Shown here: positions 18,474 to 28,081 of the stretch, one piece after another
Numbering within the stretch: the stretch's first letter is position 1
Layout: every line of letters starts with the position of its first letter
Assembly: GCA_040388625.1 (NCBI GenBank)
Contig: JAZKBK010000002.1
Coordinates: forward strand, 186,001-250,000
Source: Gemmatimonadota bacterium
GTDB lineage: Bacteria > Gemmatimonadota > Gemmatimonadetes > Gemmatimonadales > Gemmatimonadaceae
DNA length: 64,000 bases
Direction: 5' to 3'
The notes under the pieces: generated by a model
What the model was told of the DNA's origin: nothing
Database searches by the model: none
What the model saw: only the letters and a program-made list of their open reading frames with translations
Made by a program: the position numbers and the translations under genes

Positions 18474-18692
18474 GCAATACTCACCGCTGAGCGTTCGAAG
18501 AAGAGGACAGTCCGGCGTGAGTGAACCTTACTTTCAACTCGCCATGAATGTATCTCCAAACACGTGAATGGTAAGCAGCAGAACATCAACGGCTATTTTC
18601 ATTGCCTGAACGCTCCTGTTCTGCGCCAGACGGTCAGCCTGACCGCATCACAGATCGCACCGGCGTAATGACCGATGCGCACGACGCGCAGT

Positions 18693-18710
18693 TGTTGCGT
18701 TCGAGCAACA
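18693..18710 (-). terminator. Short hairpin after serine hydrolase gene
   Basis: TGTTGC and GCAACA arms around a six-base loop lie two bases past the minus-strand stop at 18713. A second 7-bp dyad (CGGTCAG-C-CTGACCG) is at 18631-18645. Both fit weak termination. The rest of 18474-18712 shows no gene. Confidence 0.45.
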
Positions 18711-18712
18711 GA

Positions 18713-20122
18713 TCACCCCATCGGAGCAACCTGATACTGCTCCAGCTTGCCATCCGGCATCTCATACGTCCACACACGTAGCGTACGCGTTGGAAACTTC
18801 ACGCGATAAACACGTTCGACCATACCGCCGCGATTGGCCTCCGATATCTGCGCGAACTCCGTCGGTGCGCCAAGTGGCGCCAGGCCGGAGGTGAAATCGA
18901 GGATGGCCTGCGTGCTGAAGTACGCGTTCGCGTCCTCCGTAAACAGCGAACGGTTGATAGTACCGCGTTGCAACCCTTCGAGAATGTCGCGTGCGAGAGC
19001 CGTGTGCTTCGCCTCCGTAGCATCCTGCGTCGTGAACAATACTCGCGCAATCTGATCGGCGATCACGCCATCAGCCCGTGAAGCGTCCTGGTTCGTGAGC
19101 ACCACTACCGCGACGCTGTCATCCGGAAAGACGAGATTCTCACCCGTGAATCCCGCTACTTCACCGTTGTGCTCGATCAGCCGATGGCCGCCCATCGTGC
19201 CAACGTCGACACCAAGACCATAACCACTGCTGACCCCATCGCTGAGCAGCACCGTCGCTTCCATCGCCTTGTACGATTGCGGTGCGAGCAGCGATTGCCT
19301 GATCATCGCTATGTCCCAGCGCGCCAGATCGCTGGCTGTCATCGCAAGCTCACCCGCGCCGTGCATCCACCCGGGGCCAGTCGACGTCGCTGGACGCAAC
19401 GGGCCGAGCGCGTAACGCATGTAACCGATCGGCTGAACGGAAGATGGCCCCTTCGCGTCGAAATCGATCGCGCTCTTCATCCCGAGCGGATCGAGAACTC
19501 TGCTCTGCAGAAACTGGAAGAACGGTTCACCACTCGCCTTCTCCACGATCAGCGCCGCGATTACGAAGTTGGTGTTGCTGTACTGCCATTTGGTACCCGG
19601 GTCGAAATCCAGTGGCTGCTTCGCCCACCGATCCAGAATCCCCTGTGGCGAGATCGGCTTCTGCATCAACGGTGGCACGTAGTCCTGGGGCCAGAAATCC
19701 TGGTAGCCGGACGTGTGCGACAGCAGCTCGCGAATCGTCACCTCGTCTCCACGCGTGAGCCCGGGCACGAACCGCGACACGTGATCGTCCAGCGACAGCT
19801 TGCCGTCCTGCTGCAACAGGAGTATGGTCGCCGCAGTCAGTTGCTTGCTGATCGAGCCGATGCCGTAGCGCATGTCGGGAGTCGCAGCGACCGCCGGATC
19901 CAGCTTCGCCGACCCGTACGCGTGCGCGTACACGATCTCGCCGTGTCGCACCACCGCGACCGATGCACTTGGCACACCGGTGCTCTTGAGTACCGAGGAC
20001 GCTATCGAATCGATTCGCCCTGCGAGTTGCGGATCGGCGGGGGCGGCCTGTGCGCTGAGGGACAACGGTCCCAGAGCAACGCTACCGAACAGTACGGTGG
20101 CGAAGGCGTGAGGAATACGCAT
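18713..20122 (-). CDS. Serine hydrolase, beta-lactamase/PBP-like, with C-terminal extension
   Basis: A 469-residue exported protein. ATG 20122 begins a signal peptide (MRIPHAFATVLFGSVALGPL). The catalytic motifs of the class C beta-lactamase family are present: SISK (SxxK) near residue 87, YSNTNF (YxN) near 172, and HNGEVAG (HxG) near 320. The last 110 residues form a separate domain often found with these hydrolases, probably a lipocalin-like cap. It may act on D-Ala peptides, esters or beta-lactams in the periplasm. The frame is open 41 codons further upstream, but that part is basic and lacks an export signal. It is a distant paralogue of the gene at the left edge. Confidence 0.87.
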   Translation of the reverse strand: MRIPHAFATVLFGSVALGPLSLSAQAAPADPQLAGRIDSIASSVLKSTGVPSASVAVVRHGEIVYAHAYGSAKLDPAVAATPDMRYGIGSISKQLTAATILLLQQDGKLSLDDHVSRFVPGLTRGDEVTIRELLSHTSGYQDFWPQDYVPPLMQKPISPQGILDRWAKQPLDFDPGTKWQYSNTNFVIAALIVEKASGEPFFQFLQSRVLDPLGMKSAIDFDAKGPSSVQPIGYMRYALGPLRPATSTGPGWMHGAGELAMTASDLARWDIAMIRQSLLAPQSYKAMEATVLLSDGVSSGYGLGVDVGTMGGHRLIEHNGEVAGFTGENLVFPDDSVAVVVLTNQDASRADGVIADQIARVLFTTQDATEAKHTALARDILEGLQRGTINRSLFTEDANAYFSTQAILDFTSGLAPLGAPTEFAQISEANRGGMVERVYRVKFPTRTLRVWTYEMPDGKLEQYQVAPMG

Positions 20123-20496
20123 ATGGAGGTTGATGAGGGTCGGAGCTCTCCTGCGACTCACAAGCATGCCAAAGATATGGCCGCAACGCCAGATGGCCGT
20201 TGGCCCGCCGACGTCCAACACGCACCGAATGGTTGCCACGCGCATGGCCTACGGATGACGATCGGATTCAACACCGTCGCGTTGCAGGAGTAAGCGATGG
20301 CAGGCGAATGTGGGGCACGGATGCATCCGTGCCTCACACTCTAAATGCTATCGAGAGCAGATTGCGGCTCTCCGCCCCCTACACACTCTAAATGCCATCG
20401 AGAGCAGATTGCCGCCGACCACCTTGCTGCTGTCATCGCATCTCAAGATCGATAACATGGCTTCCCGCTTTCGCGGGAATGACGGCTCTCTAGACC
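20123..20496. repeat. Gene-free 374-base gap with dispersed and direct repeats
   Basis: No gene is seen. The gap contains a 20-base perfect palindrome (GGCACGGATGCATCCGTGCC, 20314-20333), a 31-base direct repeat with one mismatch (20335-20365 and 20382-20412, core ATCGAGAGCAGATTGC), and a REP-like hairpin element (20448-20485, core CCCGCTTTCGCGGG). Relatives occur at 24820, 39384-39529 and 44831-44936. The left part upstream of the hydrolase should hold its promoter, but no strong promoter is evident. Confidence 0.85.
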
Positions 20497-20841
20497 CTAC
20501 CGCCCTTCCGGCTTGAACACTTCCACAGCCAGCGTGAAAGTCCGCGTCTCCGACGCCACCAACGCGCCCACGCCGACGATTTGCCGAGCGACTTCCTCGC
20601 CGCGCTCGTTGCGGATCGACACCACCATGGAATACTCCCACACCTGATCCGCCGCCGGCGGCTTGATGGTGCCGTCCACTTTCAACGCCGTGAAACTCGG
20701 AAAAACACTCTCGGTGGATGATGCACCGGAGCGCACGTGGTGCCGGCAGCCGGGACAGACGTTGGCGCTTTCGAGGATCGTCGCCCTGCAGTGCGGGCAA
20801 CTGCGCGTCTTTCCCGGCGTCCGTTGATTCACCGTACTCAC
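20497..20841 (-). CDS. Zinc-ribbon protein
   Basis: A 114-residue protein with an N-terminal zinc ribbon: CPHC near residue 15 and CPGC near residue 29. It is followed by a basic linker and a beta-rich domain (VWEYSMVVSIRNERGEEVARQIVGVGALV ... RTFTLAVEVFKPEGR). Function is unknown. It starts ten bases after the stop of the bactofilin gene, so the two are co-transcribed and may act together in envelope or cytoskeletal organisation. Confidence 0.8.
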   Translation of the reverse strand: MSTVNQRTPGKTRSCPHCRATILESANVCPGCRHHVRSGASSTESVFPSFTALKVDGTIKPPAADQVWEYSMVVSIRNERGEEVARQIVGVGALVASETRTFTLAVEVFKPEGR

Positions 20842-20851
20842 CTGCGTCTAC

Positions 20852-21370
20852 TCACGCGATGCTGCGCCCCGCCGTCGCATCCGAGCGCTGTGGACCATCC
20901 TTGGCCCACCCGAACTCCACCTGCCCACGCATGCGCGATCCCGCCGCGACAGTGAGCGAGCCGGTGTTGAGATTGCCGTTCAGCACGCCCGTAGAACGCA
21001 GCTCCACGCGTGTCGCACCTTCGATGTTGCCCTCGAGCTCACCATCGATCACGACGTTGCTCGCGCGCACGCCGCCAACCAGCTTCGCGCCCGCTTCGAT
21101 CGTGAGACTCCCCTGCACGTTCACGTCGCCTTTGAACTGGCCGGCGATGCGCACGTCTCCGTTACCCGTAATCGTCCCCTCGATCGAGAGTCCTGCCGAG
21201 ATTACCGACTCGGCATTCTTCCGCTCCGGAGTCGCACTCGGGCTGCGGCGCACGGGCTCGTTCGCCGGCGGAAGATCGGCGGACGTCTGAGGCTGGACCT
21301 CGGGGTCTGGCGTCAACGACAGCGGTGAAGAATCCTTTTTGACCGAGGTCTGTTCCTTCCAGATTGCCAT
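20852..21370 (-). CDS. Bactofilin (polymer-forming cytoskeletal protein)
   Basis: A 172-residue protein with a proline-rich disordered N-terminus (residues 1-55) and a central beta-helix of the bactofilin/DUF583 type: repeats ISAGLSIEGTITGNGDVRI, AGQFKGDVNVQGSLTIEAGA, KLVGGVRASNVVIDGELEGN and ATRVELRSTGVLNGNLNTGS. These polymerise without nucleotide and act in cell shape, stalk formation or protein localisation. The zinc-ribbon gene follows. The usual M23 peptidase partner is absent from the window. Confidence 0.92.
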   Translation of the reverse strand: MAIWKEQTSVKKDSSPLSLTPDPEVQPQTSADLPPANEPVRRSPSATPERKNAESVISAGLSIEGTITGNGDVRIAGQFKGDVNVQGSLTIEAGAKLVGGVRASNVVIDGELEGNIEGATRVELRSTGVLNGNLNTGSLTVAAGSRMRGQVEFGWAKDGPQRSDATAGRSIA

Positions 21371-21544
21371 GGTGCGATGCTCCTGATTGATGTATACGTG
21401 CTTCGACTACTGACTACCGTGGACGACGGCGCCAGCACACGGTCACTGCCGCGGTGCGTCCTGCCTGCACAGAATGCACCACTATTTCTACCCCCCTGCG
21501 CAGCATCCGGGAATAGCCCGTCCAAATTTCGCCTGTCCCCCCAT

Positions 21545-22465
21545 CTACCGAGTCCTCACCAGGTTCGCGGCGACAGCGCTCGCTCCCAGCTTCTTTCGCA
21601 CGAACGGTCGTACAAAAGCGGCAGGCGGATTGTGCCCCGTCGCCATGTCATAAGCCGTTCTGTACATGGCGTTCGCCTCACTCTGGCGGCCCATCCGCTC
21701 GTACGTCATCGCCAACAGGCAGTGCATGAACGGATCGCGCTCGTTCCCCTTCATCGCGACCGCCTTGCCGAACTGCGCCTCGGCGGTGGGCAAGTCATTC
21801 GTGTACAGCGCGACATAACCGATCAGATACGGAAAGAAACGCTCCTGCTGTGCCGCCATTGCCGTGTCACTGTCGAGTAACTGGCGCGCCTTGGTGATCT
21901 GCTGCTCCGCCTCGGCCTTCTCCCCCTTCCGGGCCGCCAGACGGCCCAGTGCGTGCGCGAGCCGGTAATCCCAGAGACTGCGAGGATGAGTCTGTGGCGC
22001 CGGCTCCTTCACGCCGAGCTCGTAACCCTTTCGATACCACTGGTCGGCAGCGGCCAGATCGCCGGCGTCGATACAGACTCGAGCCGCCTCGTTCGCCATC
22101 TCCCCCTCCTGGTAGAAGGCGTTCTGCGGCTCCGCCTGTTCCCGCGTCTTCCAGTAGTCGATCACCATCGACTCGTACTTCACCGTATTCACGCAATCGC
22201 CATCAAAAGCATACGACATCGCCATCGCCCGCTGCGCCGCTGCCTTCGCGGCCGGAACGGTCGCAGTATCGATGATCTTCTGGAAGATGACGCGCGCCTG
22301 GGCCGTCTCGCCCATCAGATCCAGCTGGTTCGCCTCCCGCATTGCGGGCGCCATCCCGCCGCCCGGAGGAACGCCTTGCGACACCATGACGCCCGGGGCG
22401 ACCGATGATGCTGCGATGATTAATCCCGCTGACGCAATGCCACGGAGATGAGATGCTGCGGTCAT
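21545..22465 (-). CDS. Exported TPR protein
   Basis: A 306-residue protein. ATG 22465 has AAGGAGAACTGTC directly before it, a near-ideal ribosome-binding site, and begins a signal peptide. Longer in-frame starts are rejected. Five or so helix pairs follow, including QLDLMGETAQARVIFQKII, EAARVCIDAGDLAAADQWYR, LGRLAARKGEKAEAEQQITK and LYTNDLPTAEAQFGKAVAM, with the TPR residues Gly8/Ala20/Pro32 in register. It is probably a periplasmic scaffold. No operon partner is evident. Confidence 0.85.
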   Translation of the reverse strand: MTAASHLRGIASAGLIIAASSVAPGVMVSQGVPPGGGMAPAMREANQLDLMGETAQARVIFQKIIDTATVPAAKAAAQRAMAMSYAFDGDCVNTVKYESMVIDYWKTREQAEPQNAFYQEGEMANEAARVCIDAGDLAAADQWYRKGYELGVKEPAPQTHPRSLWDYRLAHALGRLAARKGEKAEAEQQITKARQLLDSDTAMAAQQERFFPYLIGYVALYTNDLPTAEAQFGKAVAMKGNERDPFMHCLLAMTYERMGRQSEANAMYRTAYDMATGHNPPAAFVRPFVRKKLGASAVAANLVRTR

Positions 22466-22663
22466 GACAGTTCTCCTTCGCTGATGGGGTGCACCGAATC
22501 CTCCGGTGCTCGACAGTAGGCTACTACTCTCCTTCCGGATATATGTTCGCCTCCGTACCATGTTCTTGGCTAGTGTCGAGCCACGATTAGTCGTGCCCGA
22601 CCCTTTTCATCGCGATCAAACCGCCCGCGCGGTGATGCCTTTCCCCCCCCCGTCAGATGCGCA

Positions 22664-22699
22664 AATCGGGCGAGGATGCATATGCACCCTCGCCCGATT
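22664..22699 (-). terminator. Hairpin after CocE-like gene
   Basis: A 12-base arm (AATCGGGCGAGG, 22664-22675) pairs exactly with 22688-22699, and an inner TGCA/TGCA extends the stem past one mismatch. It lies 22 bases beyond the minus-strand stop at 22722. No clear T-run follows. Confidence 0.75.
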
Positions 22700-22721
22700 C
22701 ATCGATCTCCTTCCTGTTGAG

Positions 22722-24680
22722 CTACTTCTTCGGCTGCTTCACCACAGTGATCGTCAACGACGACGGATACTGCTTTGAATGGTGGACGCTGTTGTGCGCC
22801 ACCAACGGCTGCGTTTCGTCGTAGTTGTTCCCGCCAGTGTTCAGATTGCGATCGAAACGCGGGAAGTTGCTGCTCGATACTTCGATGCGAATGCGATGGC
22901 CCGCCTCGAAATAATTGCTCGTCGTCATCGGCTGCAGCGCGACCTTGTACACCTTGCCAGGCTGCATCCACTCCACCGGCTTGTCGTAACCGTTCCGATA
23001 ACGCAGCCGCTGAATCGTCTCGTCCAGGTTGTACGCTCGCCCGTCAGGATACACGTCGATCAACTTCACCGTTATGTCCGTATCCTTTCTGTCCGACGAC
23101 ACGTACGTCGTGAACTGCACCGGTCCACTCACTTCCATCCCTTCCTTGAGGGGCTCCGTCGTGTAAACCAGTATCCCGTCGTTCTCCTCGGCCTTCCTCT
23201 GATCCAGTGCGCCACCAGTCAACGCATTCGCCTGACAGCACACGTTGCCGCCGTTCGACATCACCGGATGCATCGGATCGTACGTGAAGTTGTCCGGCGT
23301 ATCCTTCGACGGTGCAGCCATCGTCAGCATGCCGTCACCGTTCAGCGTGTTGGCCTTGCCGTTGCTCGACAGATAGAACGTCATCGGTGACGCACCCTTC
23401 GGCGGCCATGAATCCGACGTCTGCCACTTGTTGATCCCCATCACGTAGTAGCGCACCTTGGGCAGCGTGTCGAGCAGGCCCGTCTTCTCGCCCTTGAGGA
23501 ACGTGTCGAACCAGCCGTACGTCAGCGCGTTGTAGTCAAGACGGGCATCGCCAACGCTCCGCTCCCCAACGATCGTGTTCTCCGTCGCACGCGTGTACGA
23601 GCAGTGCAAGGTCGGCGCGATCACCGCGTACTGCTCGTTCGCGATCGCCGGATCCGCTGTCTTCCGCACGTAGTTGTACGTCGCGAGGTTCGGCCCGATC
23701 GACACGTCGTACCACGACATGAACCACAGTCCCGGCACGTTGATCTTCATGCTGTCGTTGAAGAGGCCGCCACGATACCACGCTGGATCGTTCGGCGTGC
23801 GCTTGATCATTGCACCACCGGTCGCGACCGGCATCGAGTCGGCGAATATTCCGTGCGGTCCGCCGTGCGCCTCGATCATGTCCTGCTCCGGCAGATACCA
23901 AAACGCTTCCTTCCAGTCCACTGGTGGCAACTGATCCGCGAGATCGAACCCGCGCGCAGCGCGAATGAGATCCGCCTGCGACGTGTTGGACGGGAACATC
24001 GGCCGCACCTGGTTCTGCTCACCCTCGAGCCAGTCGATGAACAGCATCTGCACCGCACCACCACGATACCAGTTGCCCTGCTCGAAGTAAGGCTTGACGC
24101 GGCCCACACCCGCACCGAATCCCTGCGGATTGATGGCGGCAAGACCCTTCGGTGCCTGTGCGGCAACACCCATCTGCCATTCTGCAGTCGACGAACAGCC
24201 CACCAGGCCGACCTTCCCGTTCGACCACGGCTGCGACGATATCCACTGGATCTCATCCACACCGTCTGTCAACGGCGGTCCCAGAATGTCGTAGTTGCCT
24301 TCCGAGAAGAAGTGACCGCGCTCGTTCGCCATCACGTAGGCGTAGCCACGCTTCACCGCTTCGAGCTGCGCGCTCATGTCCGCCGGTGCGCCAAGCTTGA
24401 CGTCCCAGTAATTCATGTTGTATGGGGTACGACTGAAGATCGCCGGCGCCTTGGCCACGTTCCTTGGCCTGTAAACGTCGAACTGCATCTTCTTGCCGTC
24501 ACGCATCGGTATCATCAGCTTGCGATCGATGATCGCGATGGCCTCGAGCGCCTTCTCGAGCGAGTCGCGATGTGCTACCAGTACGGTGTCACGCGGCGGA
24601 CGGCGTTGCGCAGGTAGCGCCGGTACCACCGCGAGCAAGCTCACCGCGGTGCAGAGGAATTGGCGAGCAGCCTTGATCAT
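22722..24680 (-). CDS. CocE/NonD family hydrolase (X-Pro dipeptidyl-peptidase-like)
   Basis: A 652-residue exported hydrolase. ATG 24680 is preferred over an in-frame GTG six bases upstream. The signal peptide is [19 protein letters not shown] with cleavage near LPAQ. The alpha/beta-hydrolase domain has the nucleophile in [12 protein letters not shown] (GxSxx with Ser in GCSST). An all-helical insert follows, then the C-terminal jelly-roll typical of the S15/CocE class ([31 protein letters not shown] and [19 protein letters not shown]). Members act as acyl esterases or X-Pro dipeptidases. The substrate is unknown. Confidence 0.9.
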   Translation of the reverse strand: MIKAARQFLCTAVSLLAVVPALPAQRRPPRDTVLVAHRDSLEKALEAIAIIDRKLMIPMRDGKKMQFDVYRPRNVAKAPAIFSRTPYNMNYWDVKLGAPADMSAQLEAVKRGYAYVMANERGHFFSEGNYDILGPPLTDGVDEIQWISSQPWSNGKVGLVGCSSTAEWQMGVAAQAPKGLAAINPQGFGAGVGRVKPYFEQGNWYRGGAVQMLFIDWLEGEQNQVRPMFPSNTSQADLIRAARGFDLADQLPPVDWKEAFWYLPEQDMIEAHGGPHGIFADSMPVATGGAMIKRTPNDPAWYRGGLFNDSMKINVPGLWFMSWYDVSIGPNLATYNYVRKTADPAIANEQYAVIAPTLHCSYTRATENTIVGERSVGDARLDYNALTYGWFDTFLKGEKTGLLDTLPKVRYYVMGINKWQTSDSWPPKGASPMTFYLSSNGKANTLNGDGMLTMAAPSKDTPDNFTYDPMHPVMSNGGNVCCQANALTGGALDQRKAEENDGILVYTTEPLKEGMEVSGPVQFTTYVSSDRKDTDITVKLIDVYPDGRAYNLDETIQRLRYRNGYDKPVEWMQPGKVYKVALQPMTTSNYFEAGHRIRIEVSSSNFPRFDRNLNTGGNNYDETQPLVAHNSVHHSKQYPSSLTITVVKQPKK

Positions 24681-24819
24681 GGGCACGTTCCGTGAACTTG
24701 AGTGCGAATGGAATGCATCTACGACGGCGCGCGGAGCGCCACGGCCGCCGTAGATAATACTATGACATCATTCCACTACGCGCCGGAAGGACCGTTCGTT
24801 CACCGCGTGGTTCTCCCCC

Positions 24820-24850
24820 GTCGTAATTCCCGCGAACGCGGGAAGCCATC
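24820..24850. repeat. REP-like dispersed palindrome
   Basis: A short hairpin element with arms TTCCCGCG/CGCGGGAA around AA, preceded by CGTCGTAA and followed by GCCATCG. It is the same family as 20448, 39424, 44831 and 44909. It lies between the CocE-like and carbonic anhydrase genes, where no other feature is seen. Confidence 0.75.
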
Positions 24851-24897
24851 GTTCACCAGCCGCGGCGAACATCTTCCTCCCGATCCTTGGACGGGCG

Positions 24898-25524
24898 CTA
24901 CTCCGCGCCCGCCGTATCGAAGAAGTCCACCGCCCCAGTCTCGAGCGAGTACTCCGCACCCACGACCGCGAGCTTGCCATCCTGAATCAGCTGCTCGATG
25001 AGCGCCGACGCATGTCGTAGATGATTTACCGATACAGCGACGTTCGCCCGCACGGCATGGCGAACCAGCGAATCCAGATCGTTCCGCAAGTCAGTCTTTA
25101 GCAATGGCGCTACAGACGGCCGTACACGATCCACGATCGACTTGAGACCGGGTGACAGCTTTTCGCCCGGCTGCTGAAGCGCTTCCAGTGTCGCCAGAAT
25201 GCCGCCGCACTGGGTGTGCCCCAGCACCACCACCAACGCCGTGTCGTAGCGCGCGGCAGCAAACTCCACGCTCCCCACCTGCGATGGCGCCACGATGTTT
25301 CCGGCAACGCGAATCACGAAGAGATCGCCGAGTCCCTGATTGAAGACGATCTCGGCAGGCACTCGCGAATCGGAGCAGCCGAGTATGATCGCGAATGGGT
25401 TCTGATCCTGTGGCAATTCAGATCGGCGTGAATCGCTGAGCGCCACGTCGCCGCCCTGCATGCGCGCGACGAAGTCTCGATTCCCGTTCCTCAGACGGTC
25501 CAGTGCTTCATGTGCTGACATCAT
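24898..25524 (-). CDS. Beta-class carbonic anhydrase
   Basis: A 208-residue cytoplasmic zinc enzyme interconverting CO2 and bicarbonate. The zinc and catalytic residues of the beta class are visible: CSDSRVP (Cys, Asp-Arg dyad) near residue 50 and HTQCGG (His, Cys) near residue 102. Length is normal. The gene stands alone, with no bicarbonate transporter beside it, so a general role in supplying bicarbonate is assumed. The start ATG is doubled (25524 or 25521). Confidence 0.95.
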   Translation of the reverse strand: MMSAHEALDRLRNGNRDFVARMQGGDVALSDSRRSELPQDQNPFAIILGCSDSRVPAEIVFNQGLGDLFVIRVAGNIVAPSQVGSVEFAAARYDTALVVVLGHTQCGGILATLEALQQPGEKLSPGLKSIVDRVRPSVAPLLKTDLRNDLDSLVRHAVRANVAVSVNHLRHASALIEQLIQDGKLAVVGAEYSLETGAVDFFDTAGAE

Positions 25525-25558
25525 ATGTGTTCATATCCTCATGCTCGTAGTTCCCGAT

Positions 25559-26257
25559 TCACGGCGCGCCCGGGTATCCGGCGGCCGGCAGGAGATCGCA
25601 GAACATGAAACGATTATCCCGCAGCACACTTTCACCACGCGTCACACCGAGTGCTTGAGTGAAAATAGGGCCTTCCGACACGAAAGTGTGAAATTCGCCC
25701 CGCTCGCCACATGGATCCACGCTCGCCGGCAGATCCGCGATCAGAGCTGCGTCGAACTCACGACCCGCGAACTCGGCGGATAACTGAGTAGTGTCTACGC
25801 AAACGAGATGCGCGCGAAATCCCGCTGCGATGAATTCGTGCGCCAGCGCACGTGTATCGCGTCCCCATAGCGGAAACAGCGCGCCGAAGCCGGCCGCACC
25901 AACCAGCCGCTCGCGATACTCGCGAACATCGGCAAGAAAGAGGTCACCGAACGCGATCCGCCGCACTTCCGGATATTCGCCCCGCACACGTCCGAGCGAC
26001 TCCTTGAACGCGGTTTCGTATGCATCGTTCGACGATTGCTGCTCGAGCGTAATCTCGATCAACGGCAATCCCGCGGCAGCAGCTTGTGCCTCCACCAGTG
26101 CGCGCCGGACACCATGGATGCTCACACGATCGTAACCGCGTGTCATGCTCGTCTGGAGAGCCAGCACCTCATAACGCGGGTCGCCGCGCAACGCAGCGAG
26201 CGCGAGACTGCTGTCCTTGCCGCCGCTCCAGCTCAGTACAAGTGGCTCAGGAATCAT
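25559..26257 (-). CDS. Diphthine-ammonia-ligase-like ATP pyrophosphatase (DUF71)
   Basis: A 232-residue N-type ATP pyrophosphatase. The PP-loop is SGGKDSS near residue 11. The family signature DPCGERGEFHTFV, near residue 193, is complete. In eukaryotes and archaea relatives amidate diphthine. Bacteria lack diphthamide, so the substrate here is unknown and may relate to B12 or amide chemistry. Its ATG overlaps the stop of the NTF2-fold gene by ATGA, which links the two translationally. Confidence 0.9.
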   Translation of the reverse strand: MIPEPLVLSWSGGKDSSLALAALRGDPRYEVLALQTSMTRGYDRVSIHGVRRALVEAQAAAAGLPLIEITLEQQSSNDAYETAFKESLGRVRGEYPEVRRIAFGDLFLADVREYRERLVGAAGFGALFPLWGRDTRALAHEFIAAGFRAHLVCVDTTQLSAEFAGREFDAALIADLPASVDPCGERGEFHTFVSEGPIFTQALGVTRGESVLRDNRFMFCDLLPAAGYPGAP

Positions 26258-27441
26258 TTGGCCGGCGTCGCGGGTGGTGGCGCTGTCGATTCATGCACCT
26301 GCACAGCACGCCACCCCTCCGGACGTTTCTGCATCATCATCGTGACGGCAAGCTCGCCGGTCGTGGTCTGGCCGTTCGCCAGGGTTCTGCGCGCGCTCAT
26401 CCTCTCGGTCACGACCGCCGCATCGGAGCTCAGCACCGTGAACTCCGGCTCGCCAACGTAGCTGTACACGACATCGGATTTTCCATTGTTCCACCACTTG
26501 AGCTGCTGTGCGCGCACCGCGTCCCAACCGTTCATCACAGTCCCGTTGATCACGAAGACGAACGATGGATCGCGCATGTAAGCCCCCATGAAACGATCTG
26601 TGTCGTGCGCATTCGCCGCTGTCATCATCTCGGCGAGCAACGGCTCGATCTCCCGCTTCACCCTCGACGCGATGGACGTCGAATCCGATTGTACCATGCC
26701 CAGCTTCGGCGCGCGAATCACACGACCATCCGGATATCCCTGCACGTATCCGAGCACGCGTCCACTCGCATCACGCTGGAACGAGATGAGCGCGCCATCG
26801 CCGTCCGGACTGAACACATTGGCAGCGACCGGTACGAGGCGCGCGCCCGTCCTCTGCCCCGATGCAGTTGCGACGAGATTCGCCCCTTCCCAGTGCACAT
26901 CATCGACGTAGCCAGGCCCGATCTCATAGCGTCCCACGAACGCGCCCATCGACGCGGAGTCGAGCGATATCGGAGTGACGGGTGAAACCAGCCATACCTG
27001 TGTGTGCCGCTCCAGCAGCCACCGTCCCTTGTGCAGCGCGAACACGTCCAGCGCCTTCCACGATGTTGCAAACTCGCCGGTGCCCTGTGGCCAGTGATCC
27101 GTGCGACGGTACTCGACGGTCGCGACATTGCCAAAGCGCTCGGCGCGCACACTGTCGACGGTGAATCGAGGTGCGGGAGCGTGGAATCGTGCAGCCGCAT
27201 TCAGCAATTGTGTCTTTGTCATCTCGCTGCCGTTCGCGCCAACGATCCATACCAGATCGTCAGCCAGCATGGCACCGAGTGCGGCGGTGTCACCCCGCAC
27301 TGTCGCACTGTATTCCGCGTCCAGCAGCGGGCGAAATGTGCCACTCGATGCAACGGGCGTACCCTGTCCGCCGGCAGGGTTCGGCACCGCGCCGAGCGCT
27401 ATTATTACGCTCCAGGCCAGACCTTCGAATAGACGACGCAT
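26254..27441 (-). CDS. Exported protein with two NTF2-like (SnoaL/DUF4440) domains
   Basis: A 395-residue protein with a signal peptide (MRRLFEGLAWSVIIALGAVP, cleavage near AGGQ). Residues 36-150 form a DUF4440/NTF2 domain (LLDAEYSATVRGDTAALGAM and WKALDVFALHKGRWLLERH). Residues 165-260 resemble a DUF3471-type linker domain (GAFVGRYEIGPGYVDDV). Residues 270-385 form a second NTF2-like domain (IEPLLAEMMTAANAHDTDRF ... WRAVQVHES). The cone-shaped folds bind small hydrophobic ligands or act as isomerases. No catalytic set is obvious. It is coupled to the DUF71 gene downstream. Confidence 0.8.
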   Translation of the reverse strand: MRRLFEGLAWSVIIALGAVPNPAGGQGTPVASSGTFRPLLDAEYSATVRGDTAALGAMLADDLVWIVGANGSEMTKTQLLNAAARFHAPAPRFTVDSVRAERFGNVATVEYRRTDHWPQGTGEFATSWKALDVFALHKGRWLLERHTQVWLVSPVTPISLDSASMGAFVGRYEIGPGYVDDVHWEGANLVATASGQRTGARLVPVAANVFSPDGDGALISFQRDASGRVLGYVQGYPDGRVIRAPKLGMVQSDSTSIASRVKREIEPLLAEMMTAANAHDTDRFMGAYMRDPSFVFVINGTVMNGWDAVRAQQLKWWNNGKSDVVYSYVGEPEFTVLSSDAAVVTERMSARRTLANGQTTTGELAVTMMMQKRPEGWRAVQVHESTAPPPATPAK

Positions 27442-27541
27442 CTGCCGATCCGTGTTTGGGGAATGCGCAACACGACTGTCGGTTTAACTTACACCGCTTA
27501 TCGCGCGGCGCCGTCGCTCGCAATCATGGATCCAGCCATTC

Positions 27542-28066
27542 ATGCACATCCTCGCCATTTCCGGCAGCCTCCGCGCAGGCGCCTCCAACACGGCTGTCCT
27601 CCAGGCCGCGGTGCTTCTCTCGCCGCCGGGCGTGACCATCACACTTTACGACGGCCTCGGTGCGCTGCCGCATTTCAATCCCGATCTGGATTCGCCGGAC
27701 GGACGTGCGCTACCGGCAATCGTTGCGGACCTGAGAAGGCAGGTCGGGCAGGCTGACGCGCTGCTCATTTCCTGCCCCGAATACGCGCACGGGATTCCCG
27801 GATCGTTCAAGAACCTGCTCGACTGGCTGGTGGGCAGCACCGAATTTCCTGATAAACCTGTCGCGCTTCTCAACACGTCGCCCCTGTCGGTGCACGCTCC
27901 GGCTCAGCTCGCCGAAGTTCTCACGACGATGAACGCGCGACTGATTCCGGAAGCGTGTGTCACCGTGCAACCTCGGCGCCGCGGTGACAGCGCCGCCACC
28001 ATCGCAGCCGATCCGGAGCTATCGTCCACGCTGCGCGGCGCCATCGCTGCCGTGCTTCGCAACTAA
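27542..28066 (+). CDS. NAD(P)H-dependent FMN reductase-like flavoprotein
   Basis: A 174-residue flavodoxin-fold protein. The FMN phosphate loop is GSLRAGASNTAVLQA at residue 8. The second loop is CPEYAHGIPGSFKNLLDWLVGS near residue 78, which is the signature of NADPH:FMN reductases such as SsuE, YieF and ChrR. It should be a cytoplasmic reductase of quinones, chromate or azo compounds. Divergent from the NTF2-domain gene and convergent with the M20 gene, 15 bases away. Confidence 0.9.
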   Translation: MHILAISGSLRAGASNTAVLQAAVLLSPPGVTITLYDGLGALPHFNPDLDSPDGRALPAIVADLRRQVGQADALLISCPEYAHGIPGSFKNLLDWLVGSTEFPDKPVALLNTSPLSVHAPAQLAEVLTTMNARLIPEACVTVQPRRRGDSAATIAADPELSSTLRGAIAAVLRN

Positions 28067-28081
28067 TTCCCGCGCATCTGC

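Noticed and set aside
19169-20293. 374-codon plus-strand frame opposite the serine hydrolase
   Set aside because: The hydrolase motifs SISK, YSN and HNG lie on the other strand, and this frame has no domain.
20314-20333. 20-base palindrome as an insertion-sequence end
   Set aside because: No transposase gene or paired terminal repeats with a target duplication are found near either copy.
23604-24617. 337-codon plus-strand frame opposite the CocE-like gene
   Set aside because: It is His/Arg-rich without a fold, antisense to a motif-bearing hydrolase.
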